A stretch of 64,000 nt of DNA from Sphaerimonospora sp050942215 (GCF_050942215.1 NZ_CP192056.1:6014001-6078000), one strand, 5' to 3'. Positions 10,123-19,385 are shown, counted from the first letter of the stretch. Notes: generated by a model from the letters alone, not told the origin. Numbers and translations are program-made.

Positions 10123-11172
10123 ATGACGAGGGCCTTCGCGCTGTGGGGCGGCGGGAGCCTGGGGGCCGTCCAGGTGGGCATGCTCCGCGCGCTGACGGCG
10201 TACGGGGTGCGCGCCGACATGGTGGTGGGCGCCTCGGTGGGCGCGCTCAACGGCGCCTACTACGCTGCCCGCCCCGATGCCGAGGGTGTCGAGGAACTCG
10301 CCCGCCTGTGGCTCACCGTGAGCAGCCACGACGTGTATCCGCTCAGCAGGCAGGAGGCGCTGCGTAGCCTGGCGGACAACCTTCCCTTCCATCCGCTGCG
10401 CGGGGCACTCCGGGCGATCGGCACGCTGAACTACACCTTCCCGTTCAATCCCGTGTCCGTCATCGGCACGGCGCTCGGCACCCGCAACCACCTGTTCGAC
10501 AACAACGCGCTGCGCCGGTTCCTGGAACGCTTCCTCTCGTTCGACCGCCTGGAGGAAACCCGGCTCCCGCTGATGGTGCTGACGACCGACGTCCTCACCG
10601 GGCGGGCCGCCGTGCTGTCGCACGGACCCGTGCTTCCCGCGCTGCTGGCCAGCACCGCCATTCCCGCGCTCTACCCCAATGTGCGGATCGGCGACCGCAT
10701 TCTGATGGACGGCGGTGTCGCCGATCAAACCGTCCTGGATCTGGCAGTCAACGCGGGCGCCGACGAGGTGTACCTGTTCGCACCCGGTTTCTCCTGCCAT
10801 CTGCCCGCGCCGCCGTCCACCGCCATCGCGATGGCCCTGCACGGCTACAACCTGCTGAGCGAGCAGCGCATCAGCGCCTCCATCAGGCACAACCGGCGTC
10901 GTACGACGATGCACGTGCTCCCGCCGCTGTGCCCGGTCGAGGTGCTGCCGATAGATTTCCGCCAGACCGCCGACCTGATCGAGCGCGCCACCCAGGCGAC
11001 CCTGCACTGGCTCCACAGTCATGAACCGAAACCGGGCGTCGCACGATATCTGTCCGATCCCGTCGCCGACGAGGAGCACCCGCTCCACGTGACGCCGGCC
11101 GCGCCCGTTCCCTCGATCGGCGAGCGCACCCGCCGCCGGGCGATCAGATCGACGACCACATCGACCGACTAG
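10123..11172 (+). CDS. Patatin-like phospholipase family protein
   Basis: 349 residues. I chose ATG 10123 because AGAGGAG lies 6 bases before it; an in-frame GTG 15 bases upstream would sit on that site. The oxyanion motif GGGSLGAVQ comes near the N-terminus, the nucleophile elbow GASVGAL (GXSXG) near residue 38, and the catalytic Asp motif LMDGGVADQT near residue 197. This is the Ser/Asp dyad arrangement of bacterial patatins, which hydrolyse acyl lipids. No signal peptide is visible, so it probably acts in the cytoplasm or at the inner membrane face. The C-terminal 40 residues are basic and low complexity. Confidence 0.9.
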   Translation: MTRAFALWGGGSLGAVQVGMLRALTAYGVRADMVVGASVGALNGAYYAARPDAEGVEELARLWLTVSSHDVYPLSRQEALRSLADNLPFHPLRGALRAIGTLNYTFPFNPVSVIGTALGTRNHLFDNNALRRFLERFLSFDRLEETRLPLMVLTTDVLTGRAAVLSHGPVLPALLASTAIPALYPNVRIGDRILMDGGVADQTVLDLAVNAGADEVYLFAPGFSCHLPAPPSTAIAMALHGYNLLSEQRISASIRHNRRRTTMHVLPPLCPVEVLPIDFRQTADLIERATQATLHWLHSHEPKPGVARYLSDPVADEEHPLHVTPAAPVPSIGERTRRRAIRSTTTSTD

Positions 11173-11249
11173 ATCTACCTCGACGGTCCAGATCTGGAGA
11201 CCGATCGGTCCGCCGAACCGAGAGTGGTCTGAGGCGCACTCCGGAAAGA

Positions 11250-11498
11250 TCAGATCAGGCGGCGGCGGGCCGCCCAGGCGACCGCCTCGATCGCCGTCTC
11301 CACGCCGATCCTGTCGCAGATGCCTCGCAGGCGCCGCCGTACGGTCCGGCCGCTCACGTCCAGACGACGGCCCACCCGATCGGCGCTCACGCCCTTGGCG
11401 AGCTCGGCGAGAAGCAGCAGGTCATCGGCGGTGAGACCGGCACGATCAAGGTCCGAGGCGAGATTGTCACCTCGGGAGACGACGTCGGGAAACCCCAT
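11250..11498 (-). CDS. Small LuxR/NarL-type helix-turn-helix protein
   Basis: 82 residues when started at ATG 11498, which has GGGGAGGG nine bases upstream; the frame is open further upstream to 11576 without a better site. The second half, LAELAKGVSADRVGRRLDVS followed by GRTVRRRLRGICDRIGV, is a GerE/LuxR-type HTH (scaffold and recognition helices). No receiver or ligand domain is present, so it is a stand-alone DNA-binding module. Targets are unknown. It lies at the end of the minus-strand cofactor block, separated from coaX by about 110 bases. Confidence 0.75.
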   Translation of the reverse strand: MGFPDVVSRGDNLASDLDRAGLTADDLLLLAELAKGVSADRVGRRLDVSGRTVRRRLRGICDRIGVETAIEAVAWAARRRLI

Positions 11499-11609
11499 CG
11501 TCTGTCCCTCCCCATGATGACGAATTGCCGACCCACCCTCCACGGGTAGGTAAACACCTCTGACGAAACTCGTCAAGTGTCGAAGCGGCCGACCGCGCTT
11601 CCCCGGGTC

Positions 11610-12392
11610 TCACAAGGTGTTGCGGGCATAGACCATGCGGAGTCCGATCAGCGTGAGCCAGGGTTCGTGTACATCGATCGTGCGGGCCTCGTCGACGACC
11701 AGCGGGGCACCGGTGCCGGTGGCGACCACCGTGACGTCGTCGGGGTCGGCGGCGAGCTCCGCCGTCATCCGATCCACGATGCCGTCGACCAGCCCGGCGA
11801 AACCGTAGATTATGCCGGACTGCACCGCCTCCACCGCGTTCTTGGCGATCACCGATCGCGGCCGGATCAGCTCGACCTTGTGCAGTTGCGCCCCGGCCTC
11901 GGCGAGCGCGTCCACCGAGATCTCCAGGCCGGGGGCGGTCACCGCGCCGATGTACTCGCCCCGTCCGGACACCGCGTCGAACGACGTCGCCGTGCCGAAG
12001 TCCACGATCACGCACGGCCCGCCGTACAGGCTGGCGGCCGCGAGCGCGTTCACGATCCGGTCGCTGCCGACCTCCTTGGGATTGTCCATCCGCACCGGGA
12101 CACCGGTGCGCACACCGGGCTCGACGACCACGGTCGTGACGTCCCCGAAGTAGCGGCGGGACATCTCCCGCATCTCGTTGAGCACCGACGGAACCGTCGA
12201 GCAGATCGCGATGCCGCCGATGTCGGCGTCCTTGAGGATCGGCGACTGCCCGAGCAGGCCCTGCAGCACGACGGCGATCTCGTCCGCCGTACGGCGGGGA
12301 TCTGTCGCGATCCGCCAGTGCTCGATCACCTCTTCACCCTCGAACAGGCCAAGCACCGTGTGGGTGTTGCTGACGTCGATGGTGAGCAGCAT
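11610..12392 (-). CDS. coaX: Type III pantothenate kinase
   Basis: 260 residues, catalysing the ATP-dependent phosphorylation of pantothenate, the first step of coenzyme A synthesis. The start ATG 12392 gives MLLTIDVSNTHTVLGLF, with the phosphate-binding DxGNT-type motif as DVSNTHT (Ser in place of the usual Gly). The later motifs GSDRIVNALAA, CVIVDFGTATSFD and GAVTAPGLEIS match the ASKHA-fold CoaX family. An ATG six codons upstream is possible but would overlap the end of nadB-nadC. It lies 7 bases after that fusion gene and so is probably co-transcribed with panC and the NAD genes. Confidence 0.95.
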   Translation of the reverse strand: MLLTIDVSNTHTVLGLFEGEEVIEHWRIATDPRRTADEIAVVLQGLLGQSPILKDADIGGIAICSTVPSVLNEMREMSRRYFGDVTTVVVEPGVRTGVPVRMDNPKEVGSDRIVNALAAASLYGGPCVIVDFGTATSFDAVSGRGEYIGAVTAPGLEISVDALAEAGAQLHKVELIRPRSVIAKNAVEAVQSGIIYGFAGLVDGIVDRMTAELAADPDDVTVVATGTGAPLVVDEARTIDVHEPWLTLIGLRMVYARNTL

Positions 12393-12399
12393 GCCCCGA

Positions 12400-15024
12400 T
12401 TATGCACCACGAAGATCCAGTCCGATGTCCAGTGCCGGTGCCGAATGCGTCAACGCCCCGACCGCCAGATAGTCGACCCCGGTCTCCGCCACGGCGCGCG
12501 CCGTGTCCAGGGTGAGCCCGCCGCTCGACTCCAGCCGCGCCCGTCCGTTCACGAGACGTACGGCCCGCGCGAGCTGCTCGACCGTGAAGTTGTCGAGGAG
12601 GATCTCGTCGGCCCCCTCGGCCAGGACCGGCTCGATCTGGTCGATGCGATCCACCTCGACCTCGATCGGCAGACCGGGGAAGGCCTGCCGTACGGCACGG
12701 AACGCCTCGGCGACCCCTCCGGCGGCCACGACGTGGTTGTCCTTGATCAGCGCCGCGTCGTAGAGGCCCATGCGGTGGTTGACCCCGCCACCGCGGCGCA
12801 CCGCGTACTTCTCCAGCGCACGCAGGCCGGGCAGCGTCTTGCGGCTGTCGCGCACCCGGGCCCCCGTGCCGGCCACCGCGTCCACCCAGCGCCGGGTGAG
12901 GGTGGCGATCCCGGACAGGTGGGTGAGGAAGTTCAGCGCGGTCCGCTCCAGCGTGAGCAGGTCGGCCACCGGGCCGCGCACCGTCATGAGGACGTCGCCG
13001 GGCCCCACCCGGTCGCCGTCAGCCACGCGCCGTTCGATCGTCACGGGCCCGGCGGCCTGACGGAAGACGGCCTCGGCGATCGGCAGGCCGGCCACCACGC
13101 CCGCCCTGCGTGCGACCACGTCGGCCACGGCCGTCCGGCCTGCCGGGATGGTGGCCGCCGAGGTCACATCCTGTCCGCCCGCGAGGTCTTCGGCCAGCGC
13201 GGTACGCACGAGGTCGCGCAGCCGGTCGGGATCGATGCCGAGCCCGGTCAGCTCGGTCCCGAGCGTGTCCTCCGGTTCCGCCCGCCCCGGCCGCTCGGAC
13301 TGCTCCGGTCGTGCTGCCTGCCCCGGTTGCTCTGGCCGCCCCGGTCGCTCGGGCTGCTCGGGCTGCTCGGGCTGCTCGGGCTGCTCGGTGTGGGGCGCGT
13401 ACCGCATGGTCAGTCCTTTCGCTCCCAGGACGATGTCGATGTGCGACCGCCAGCGGTCGTCGTCGCGGTCGGGATGGTCCTCACGCCAGTGCGAGCCGCG
13501 GGTCTCCTCGCGTCCTGCGGCGGCGGCCACCAGGGCGGACGCCACCGTCATGAGGTTGGTCGCCTCCCACGACGCGGTGCGTGGCTCGACCGCGACGGGC
13601 GTCCACCTGGCGTCACCGAGGGCGCGGGCGACCTCGGCCAGGCTACGCGCGCTCCGCAGCACGCCCGCCCCCCGGCTCATGTGGTTCTGCAACCTCGGCC
13701 GGGTGCGCGGATCGACCAGCCCGTCCGGGCGGTCGTCATGCTCGGCGGGTTCGCCCGGCGACAGGTCCCGTACGGCGAGCTCGCCGGCGATGCGCTCGGC
13801 GAAGACGAGCCCCTCCAGCAGGGAGTTGGAGGCGAGCCGGTTCGCGCCGTGCACACCGGTGCACGCGACCTCGCCGCAGGCGTACAGACCGGGGACGCTG
13901 GTCCGGCCGGACAGGTCGGTGCGCACGCCGCCGCTCGCGTAATGGGCGGCGGGCGCCACCGGGATCGGCCGCTCGACCGGATCGACGCCGTGCTCACGGC
14001 AGACCGCCAGGATGGTGGGGAACCTGGCCTGCCACTTCTCCTCGCCGAAGTGCGTGGCGTCGAGGTAGACGTGATCGGCGCCGGTCTCCCGCATCTTCCT
14101 GGTGATGGCCTTGGCGACCACGTCGCGCGGCGCGAGATCGGCCAGCTCGTGCACGTCGCGCATGAACCGGTCGCCCGCGGCGTCCACGAGCACCGCGCCC
14201 TCGCCCCTGACCGCCTCGGAGACGAGCGGCTGCTGGCCGGTCGAATCCTCGCCGAGCCACAGCACGGTCGGGTGGAACTGCACGAACTCCAGGTCGCGTA
14301 CCACCGCGCCGGCTCTCAGCGCGAGCGCGACGCCGTCTCCGGTGGAGACGGGCGGGTTCGTGGTCGCGGCGTAGATCTGGCCCATGCCGCCGCTGGCCAG
14401 GATCACCGCACCGGCGCGCACCGCGCCCACGCCGTCCCCGGCGCCCACACCCATGACGTGGAGGGTGACCCCGCACGCGTGACCGGCGGCGTCGAGGAGC
14501 ACGTCGAGGGCGAGCGCGTGCTCGATGACCTCGATCCGGGGCTCGGCCAGCACGGCCTCGACCAGCGCACGCTGCACCTCGGCGCCGGTCGCGTCGCCGC
14601 CCGCGTGCACGATGCGGTTACGCCGGTGGCCGCCCTCGCGGGTGAGCTGAAGCTGCCCGTCGGTGTCCCGGTCGAACCGGGCGCCGTGGTCCATGAGCCG
14701 CTTGAGCGCGTCTGGGCCCTCTGTGACGAGGATCCGTACGGCGTCCTCGTCACAGAGCCCGACGCCGGCGACGAGGGTGTCGTTGAGGTGCTCGTCCGGG
14801 GTGTCCTCGGGATCGAGGACCGCGGCGATGCCACCCTGGGCCCATCGGGTGGATCCGGCGGAGAGCACGTCCTTGGTGACGACGAGCACCCGCCCGGCGG
14901 CGGTCAGCTCGGTGTAGCGCAGGGCCACGGTGAGGCCCGCGATGCCGGACCCGACGACCACCGCGTCGGCGTGCACGCTCCATCCGGGAGCAGGGGCAGT
15001 GAGCTTCCTCGGAATCGCCACCAT
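12400..15024 (-). CDS. nadB-nadC: Fused L-aspartate oxidase / nicotinate-nucleotide pyrophosphorylase
   Basis: 874 residues in one uninterrupted frame. Residues 1-540 are NadB: FAD-binding GSGIAGLTVALRY, STRWAQGGIAAV, SGGMGQIYAATTNP, FHPTVLW, and GVHGANRLASNSLLEG. It oxidises L-aspartate to iminoaspartate. Residues about 590-874 are NadC: AEDLAGGQDVTSAAT, LNFLTHLSGIATLTRR, RDSRKTLPGLRALEKYAV, RRGGGVNHRMGLYDAALIKD and ESSGG. It converts quinolinate and PRPP to nicotinate mononucleotide. A 45-residue EQP/ERPGRPEQPG linker (about 544-588) joins them. In most actinobacteria these are separate adjacent genes. NadA, which acts between them, is absent from the window. Start ATG/GTG near 15024 is followed directly by family sequence. 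Confidence 0.93.
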   Translation of the reverse strand: MVAIPRKLTAPAPGWSVHADAVVVGSGIAGLTVALRYTELTAAGRVLVVTKDVLSAGSTRWAQGGIAAVLDPEDTPDEHLNDTLVAGVGLCDEDAVRILVTEGPDALKRLMDHGARFDRDTDGQLQLTREGGHRRNRIVHAGGDATGAEVQRALVEAVLAEPRIEVIEHALALDVLLDAAGHACGVTLHVMGVGAGDGVGAVRAGAVILASGGMGQIYAATTNPPVSTGDGVALALRAGAVVRDLEFVQFHPTVLWLGEDSTGQQPLVSEAVRGEGAVLVDAAGDRFMRDVHELADLAPRDVVAKAITRKMRETGADHVYLDATHFGEEKWQARFPTILAVCREHGVDPVERPIPVAPAAHYASGGVRTDLSGRTSVPGLYACGEVACTGVHGANRLASNSLLEGLVFAERIAGELAVRDLSPGEPAEHDDRPDGLVDPRTRPRLQNHMSRGAGVLRSARSLAEVARALGDARWTPVAVEPRTASWEATNLMTVASALVAAAAGREETRGSHWREDHPDRDDDRWRSHIDIVLGAKGLTMRYAPHTEQPEQPEQPEQPERPGRPEQPGQAARPEQSERPGRAEPEDTLGTELTGLGIDPDRLRDLVRTALAEDLAGGQDVTSAATIPAGRTAVADVVARRAGVVAGLPIAEAVFRQAAGPVTIERRVADGDRVGPGDVLMTVRGPVADLLTLERTALNFLTHLSGIATLTRRWVDAVAGTGARVRDSRKTLPGLRALEKYAVRRGGGVNHRMGLYDAALIKDNHVVAAGGVAEAFRAVRQAFPGLPIEVEVDRIDQIEPVLAEGADEILLDNFTVEQLARAVRLVNGRARLESSGGLTLDTARAVAETGVDYLAVGALTHSAPALDIGLDLRGA
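13262..13392. repeat. 9-bp tandem repeats encoding the EQP linker
   Basis: Five adjacent copies of a CGGGCTGCT-like 9-mer (about 13350-13390) and degenerate flanking units encode the EQPEQP.../ERPGRPEQPG linker joining the two halves of the NadB-NadC fusion. Slippage in such a tract is a plausible route to, or consequence of, the fusion. Confidence 0.75.
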
Positions 15025-15242
15025 ACGGGGGTTCCCCTTTCGTCAGTATGACGATAACGCCCCCATGGCGGTGACGCGTCCCCGCCCTACCCCTTTCGAT
15101 CAGTCGCGCTGCTCCGGAAAGACCACTTTCCCGATCAGGTGGGTTCCGGCCAGACCGCTTTTGGGCCGGACCACTTTCCGGCCGGACCGCTTGACCGATC
15201 AGGCGGTTCCGATCAGACGGTTTCCGATCGGGCCATTGCCGG
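15025..15242. other. Spacer with degenerate repeats between panC and nadB-nadC
   Basis: About 220 bases with repeated GACCACTTTCC and CCGATCAGRCGG units (for example at 15120-15175 and 15185-15230). No gene or clean hairpin was seen. It may contain a promoter for the nadB-nadC-coaX set, whose start follows an AAGGGGAA ribosome site. Confidence 0.4.
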
Positions 15243-16100
15243 TCAGGCCCGCAGCCGGATGACGACGTTGTCGATCAGGCGTGTCGTGCCGACCCTGGCG
15301 GCCACCGCGAGCACCGCCTCACCCCGGTGGTCGTCGCCGACGTCGGTGAACGTGGCGGGATCGGCCAGCACCAGGTAGTCGAGCACGAGGGGCGGCTCCG
15401 CCCGAGCCGCCCCGTCCAGTACGGCGCCGGCCGCGCGGAGGATGTCCCTCGGCGTGCCGTACGCGGCCCCCTCGCGGAGCGCACGCGACAGGGCGAGGGC
15501 GGTGGTCCGCTCCTCCGGGGAGAGATAGCGGTTGCGGCTGGACAGCGCGAGGCCGTCGGGTTCGCGCAGGGTCGGTCCGGCGACGACGGAGACCGGCACG
15601 TTCAGGTCGGCGACCATGCGGCGGATGAGCGCGAGTTGCTGGGCGTCCTTCTGCCCGAAGACCGCCACATCCGGCCGGACCAGGTTGAACAGCTTGAGCA
15701 CGACGGTCAGCACGCCGTCGAAGTGGTCCGGACGGAAGGTGCCCTCGACGATCGTGCCCATGTGTCCGGCCGACACGCCGACCTGCCGGTCGGGCAGGTA
15801 CAGATCGTCGGCCGACGGTGCGAAGACCACAGAGACGTTCTCCTCGGCGCACGCCGCCAGATCCGCCTCGAAAGTCCGGGGATATCGGGAGAAATCCTCA
15901 CCTGGGCCGAACTGCAGGGGGTTGACGAAGACGCTCACCACGACATGATCGGCGTGCTCGTGCGCCAGCCGGATCAGCGACCGATGGCCCTCGTGCAGTG
16001 CCCCCATCGTGGGAACCAGGGCGACCCTGTCACCGGCGTGCTCCCTCGCCTTCATCGCCTCGGCGAGTTCCGCCCGGGTGCCCGCGACGGTCAAGTCCAT
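15243..16100 (-). CDS. panC: Pantothenate synthetase (pantoate-beta-alanine ligase)
   Basis: 285 residues. It condenses pantoate and beta-alanine with ATP in the cytoplasm. Family motifs are all present: VPTMGALHEGHRSLI (HIGH-like adenylate site), SVFVNPLQFGPGEDFSRYPR, FGQKDAQQLALIRRMV and LALSSRNRYLSPEER (KMSKS-equivalent region). Its start overlaps the end of the DUF2520 dehydrogenase gene by 10 bases, indicating translational coupling. With coaX downstream, this gives two coenzyme A-related steps in one minus-strand block. Confidence 0.97.
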   Translation of the reverse strand: MDLTVAGTRAELAEAMKAREHAGDRVALVPTMGALHEGHRSLIRLAHEHADHVVVSVFVNPLQFGPGEDFSRYPRTFEADLAACAEENVSVVFAPSADDLYLPDRQVGVSAGHMGTIVEGTFRPDHFDGVLTVVLKLFNLVRPDVAVFGQKDAQQLALIRRMVADLNVPVSVVAGPTLREPDGLALSSRNRYLSPEERTTALALSRALREGAAYGTPRDILRAAGAVLDGAARAEPPLVLDYLVLADPATFTDVGDDHRGEAVLAVAARVGTTRLIDNVVIRLRA

Positions 16101-16981
16101 ACATTCCCTCCCAGCGCGTCCAGGAGGCGCTCGGCGGTCTCGGGCTTGAGCAGCCCGGCGGCCAGCGCCCGGTCCGCGGTGAGCCTAGCGAGGGCCACAT
16201 AGGCGTCGGCCGCCTCGGGGGCTGCCAGGATGAGCGCGTCGACATGCTTGCGCACCGTTCCCGCGTCGCCGCGCACCACCGGCCCGGTCAGCGCGCCGAT
16301 GCCCAGGCGCAGCACGTTGTCCAGCGCCGCGCCGAGCAGCGGGCCGAGCATCCGTCCGGGATGCTCGACTCCGATCTTCGAAAGCAGTTCCTGCGATTCG
16401 GCGATCAACGTGACCATATGGTTGGCGGCATTGGCCAGGGCGGCGTGATAGAGGGCGCGGTCGGACTCCGCGATCCAGACGGGCTCACCCCCCATCTCGA
16501 TCACGAGGGCCTCGGCCACCGGGCGCAGCACGAGCGGGGCGGTCACCCCGAAGGAGCATCCGTTCAGCTTGGTGAGATCGTCGTCACGACCCGTGAACGT
16601 CATGACCGGATGCAGCGCCAGGGGCAGCGCGCCCGCTTCGGCCGCCGGGTCGAGCACGGCCAGGCCGTACGCGCCACTGGCGTGGACGAGCAGCTTGCCG
16701 CGCAGGTCGGCACCGGTGGCGGCCAGACCGGAGACCAGTTCGGGGAGCACGTCGTCGGGCACGGTGAGCAGCACGATCTCGGCCTGCCGGATCACATCCT
16801 CCGGCCTGCTCAACTCCACGCCGAGCCGCTCGGCCGCCTGCCGGCGGGACGCGTCGGAGACCCCGCTCGCGGCCACCACCCGATGTCCGGCGAGCCGGAG
16901 CGCCGCGCCCAGCACCGAACCGACCCGTCCCGCGCCGAGCACTCCCACGGCAAGCCGTCCCGGGCGGTCGCTTGTCTCCAT
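16091..16981 (-). CDS. Rossmann-like / DUF2520 dehydrogenase, candidate PanG-type ketopantoate reductase
   Basis: 296 residues from ATG 16981, which follows GGGGAGG; 30 more open codons upstream look non-coding. The NAD(P)-binding motif VGVLGAGRVGSVLGAAL is at the N-terminus, then LLTVPDDVLPELV and the DUF2520 helical domain with LHPVMTFTGR, ALYHAALANAANHMVTLI and GPLLGAALDNVL. The fold is that of 6-phosphogluconate-type dehydrogenases. Overlap with panC makes a pantothenate role likely. An alternative ketopantoate reductase (PanG) of this general type is known in some bacteria, so it may reduce ketopantoate to pantoate. That specific assignment is inference. Confidence 0.8.
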   Translation of the reverse strand: METSDRPGRLAVGVLGAGRVGSVLGAALRLAGHRVVAASGVSDASRRQAAERLGVELSRPEDVIRQAEIVLLTVPDDVLPELVSGLAATGADLRGKLLVHASGAYGLAVLDPAAEAGALPLALHPVMTFTGRDDDLTKLNGCSFGVTAPLVLRPVAEALVIEMGGEPVWIAESDRALYHAALANAANHMVTLIAESQELLSKIGVEHPGRMLGPLLGAALDNVLRLGIGALTGPVVRGDAGTVRKHVDALILAAPEAADAYVALARLTADRALAAGLLKPETAERLLDALGGNVWT

Positions 16982-17131
16982 AGAGGCCTCCCCTCCGCCC
17001 CGCCCAGCGTAGCCGCGCGGGCCTGCCCGGCCTTGACCCATGGTCCAATTTTGTCCCACTTCCCCCTCCACTATGTTGAGCCACGAGTACGAAGGTGACT
17101 ACTTTTCGTCATCTTCCGCGGCCTGGGTAAC

Positions 17132-18178
17132 GTGAGACGTGTGTGGTTGACCTGGCGCGCGGCCACGCAACGCGCGCTCTACGGGGACGGCGGCTTCTAC
17201 CTACGGGAACGGCCCGACCGGCATTTCCGGACCTCGGTGCACGTGTCGGCGGTCTTCGCCTGGGCCGTGCTCCGCCTGGTCGAGCGGGTCGACGGGTCGC
17301 TCGGCAGACCTGAGGTGATCGATCTCGTCGACGTCGGCAGCGGCGACGGCCTGCTGCCCGCCCGCGTCCTGGCGATCGCACCGCCCGGCCTGGCGGAACG
17401 GCTGCGGATCACCGCCGTCGACCTCGCTCCGCGTCCCCCCGGCCTGGACGGCCGGATCACCTGGGCGGACGCCGTACCCGACCGCGTCGAAGGGCTGATC
17501 GTCGCCAACGAGTGGCTGGACAACATCCCGGTGGACGTCGTCGAGCACACCCCGTCGGGGCCGCGCCTGGTGCTGGTCGATCCCGAGACCGGCGCGGAAC
17601 GCCTCGGCCCGCCTCCCTGCCCGGAGGATCTGGCCTGGCTCGACCGCTGGTGGCCGCTGCGCGGCGCCGACACACCGCGGCGTGGCGCCCATGAGCCGGT
17701 GCGGGGCGCCGACAGGCCGCCGCGCGGCGAGGGACTCGTCGGCCGGCGTGCGGAGATCGGCCGGCCGCGCGACGAGGCCTGGGCCGCCGTGATCGTACGG
17801 CTCGCGCGCGGCACGGCGATCGCCGTCGACTACGCCCATCGCGCCGGCGACCGGCCACCCCTCGGCAGCCTCACGGCCTACCGCGACGGCTCGGTGACGC
17901 CGGCCGTACCGGACGGATCGTGCGACATCACCGCGCACGTCGCGCTGGACGCGTGCGCGGCGGCGGGCGAACTGGCCGGCGCCGTGGCCACGACGCTGAC
18001 CACCCAGCGGGAGGCGCTGCGCGATCTCGGCGTCACCGGTGTCCGGCCGCCGGTCGAACTCGCCGCAGCCGATCCGGTCGGCTACGTCCGGGCGCTCGGA
18101 CGGGCGGCCGAGGAGGCCGAGCTGATCGATCCCGCCGGCCTCGGCGGCTTCGGCTGGCTCGCCCAGGTCAAACGGTGA
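17132..18178 (+). CDS. MidA/NDUFAF7-like class I SAM-dependent methyltransferase
   Basis: 348 residues. The N-terminal ALYGDGGFYLRE matches the YGPGGFY-type signature of the MidA (DUF185) family. The SAM site is VIDLVDVGSGDGLLPARV, and the later VANEWLDNIPVDVVE is the family's ANE-LDN-PV motif. A low-complexity Arg/Gly/Ala insertion lies around residues 180-212. Mitochondrial NDUFAF7 of this family dimethylates an arginine of NDUFS2, the homologue of NuoD. An orphan nuoD lies 4.3 kb downstream on the same strand, which makes NuoD a candidate substrate (inference). The gene converges on the P450 gene, their 3' ends overlapping by 11 bases. Confidence 0.85.
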   Translation: MRRVWLTWRAATQRALYGDGGFYLRERPDRHFRTSVHVSAVFAWAVLRLVERVDGSLGRPEVIDLVDVGSGDGLLPARVLAIAPPGLAERLRITAVDLAPRPPGLDGRITWADAVPDRVEGLIVANEWLDNIPVDVVEHTPSGPRLVLVDPETGAERLGPPPCPEDLAWLDRWWPLRGADTPRRGAHEPVRGADRPPRGEGLVGRRAEIGRPRDEAWAAVIVRLARGTAIAVDYAHRAGDRPPLGSLTAYRDGSVTPAVPDGSCDITAHVALDACAAAGELAGAVATTLTTQREALRDLGVTGVRPPVELAAADPVGYVRALGRAAEEAELIDPAGLGGFGWLAQVKR

Positions 18179-19385
18179 CCTTGAGCGACTCCAACCCCCG
18201 GATGATGTAGTTGGGCTTCCAGGCGGGTTCCTCGGCGAGCTCCAGCTTGGGCGCCATCCGCAGGAGGGCGCTGAACGACTCCGCCATCTCGATCCGGGCG
18301 AGCGGCGCGCCGAGACAGAAGTGGATGCCGGCTCCGAACGAGATGTGTGGATTGTCGACCCGGCCGATGTCGAGGCGATCCGGGTCGGCGAAGGCCTCGG
18401 GGTCGCGGTTGGCCGAGCCGAACAGCAGCGCCACCTCGACCCCGCGGGGGATCGTCACCCCGCCGACCTCAATGTCCTCCAGCACCCACCGCTCGAACAT
18501 CTGGGCCGGAGTGTCCCAGCGCAGCAGCTCCTCGACGGCCGTCGGCATCAGAGTCGAGTCGGCACGCAGCCGCGCCAGCTCACCGGGGTTGCGGAACAAC
18601 GCCCACCAGCCGCTGCCGGTGGCGTTGACCGTCGCCTCGTGACCGGCGTTGAGCAGCAGCACGCAGGTGCCGATCAGCTCGTCCTCGGTGAGCCGGTCCC
18701 CGTCGTCCACCACCTGGGCCAGCGCGGAGATCATGTCGTCACCCGGCCGGTCCCGGCGCGTCCTGGCGAGGTCGCGCAGATAGGCGGCGAACTCCTCGGC
18801 CGCACGCACAGCCGTGTGCTGCGCCTCCACCGAGGGGTTGAGCTCGTACATCCCGCAGATGTCCGCCGACCACGGCCGCAGCAGATGCCGGTCGGCCTCG
18901 GGCACACCGAGCATCTCCGCGATCACGGTCACCGGCAGCGGCTCGGCCACCTCGGCGAGGAGATCGCCGCCGCCGCGCTCGACCAGTCCCTCGGTCAGCT
19001 CGGTCGCGATCTTCCGTACCCGGGGGCGGAGCGACTCGACCATCCTGGGCGTGAACGCCTTGGACACCAACCGCCGCAACCGGGTGTGGACCGGTGGCTC
19101 GACATCCAGCATCCCGGCGCGGATGACCCGCCAGAACGGCTCCTGGAACTCCGGCTCCGGCTCCCTGCCGAACTCCTCGTGCGTGCCGAGATGGAGGTAG
19201 GACCGGCCCAGCCGCCGGTCGCGCAGCAGCGCGTTCACATCGGCATGACGGGCGATCAGCCACTGACCCGTCGGCTCGAAGAAGCTGACCGGGTCGTTCT
19301 CGCGCAGGTCGCGATACGCGTCGTACGGGTGTGCGATGAACTCGGGATTCCAGGGATCAAACTTCACAATGCACACCATACGCAT
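18168..19385 (-). CDS. Cytochrome P450
   Basis: 405 residues, of the soluble bacterial class. The I-helix oxygen motif reads LLNAGHEATVN (AGxE/DT type). The ExxR of the K helix is in TAVEELLRWD. The heme-binding loop ISFGAGIHFCLGAPLAR contains the cysteine ligand. The substrate is unknown; no ferredoxin, reductase or biosynthetic cluster is adjacent, so a redox partner must come from elsewhere. The family is certain. The start is not: M1, M3 and a GTG at codon 7 are all possible, and no strong ribosome site distinguishes them. Confidence 0.93.
   Translation of the reverse strand: MRMVCIVKFDPWNPEFIAHPYDAYRDLRENDPVSFFEPTGQWLIARHADVNALLRDRRLGRSYLHLGTHEEFGREPEPEFQEPFWRVIRAGMLDVEPPVHTRLRRLVSKAFTPRMVESLRPRVRKIATELTEGLVERGGGDLLAEVAEPLPVTVIAEMLGVPEADRHLLRPWSADICGMYELNPSVEAQHTAVRAAEEFAAYLRDLARTRRDRPGDDMISALAQVVDDGDRLTEDELIGTCVLLLNAGHEATVNATGSGWWALFRNPGELARLRADSTLMPTAVEELLRWDTPAQMFERWVLEDIEVGGVTIPRGVEVALLFGSANRDPEAFADPDRLDIGRVDNPHISFGAGIHFCLGAPLARIEMAESFSALLRMAPKLELAEEPAWKPNYIIRGLESLKVTV

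Noticed and set aside
12178..15051. Long plus-strand frame opposite nadB-nadC
   Set aside because: Antisense shadow of the NadB-NadC fusion; no recognisable protein.
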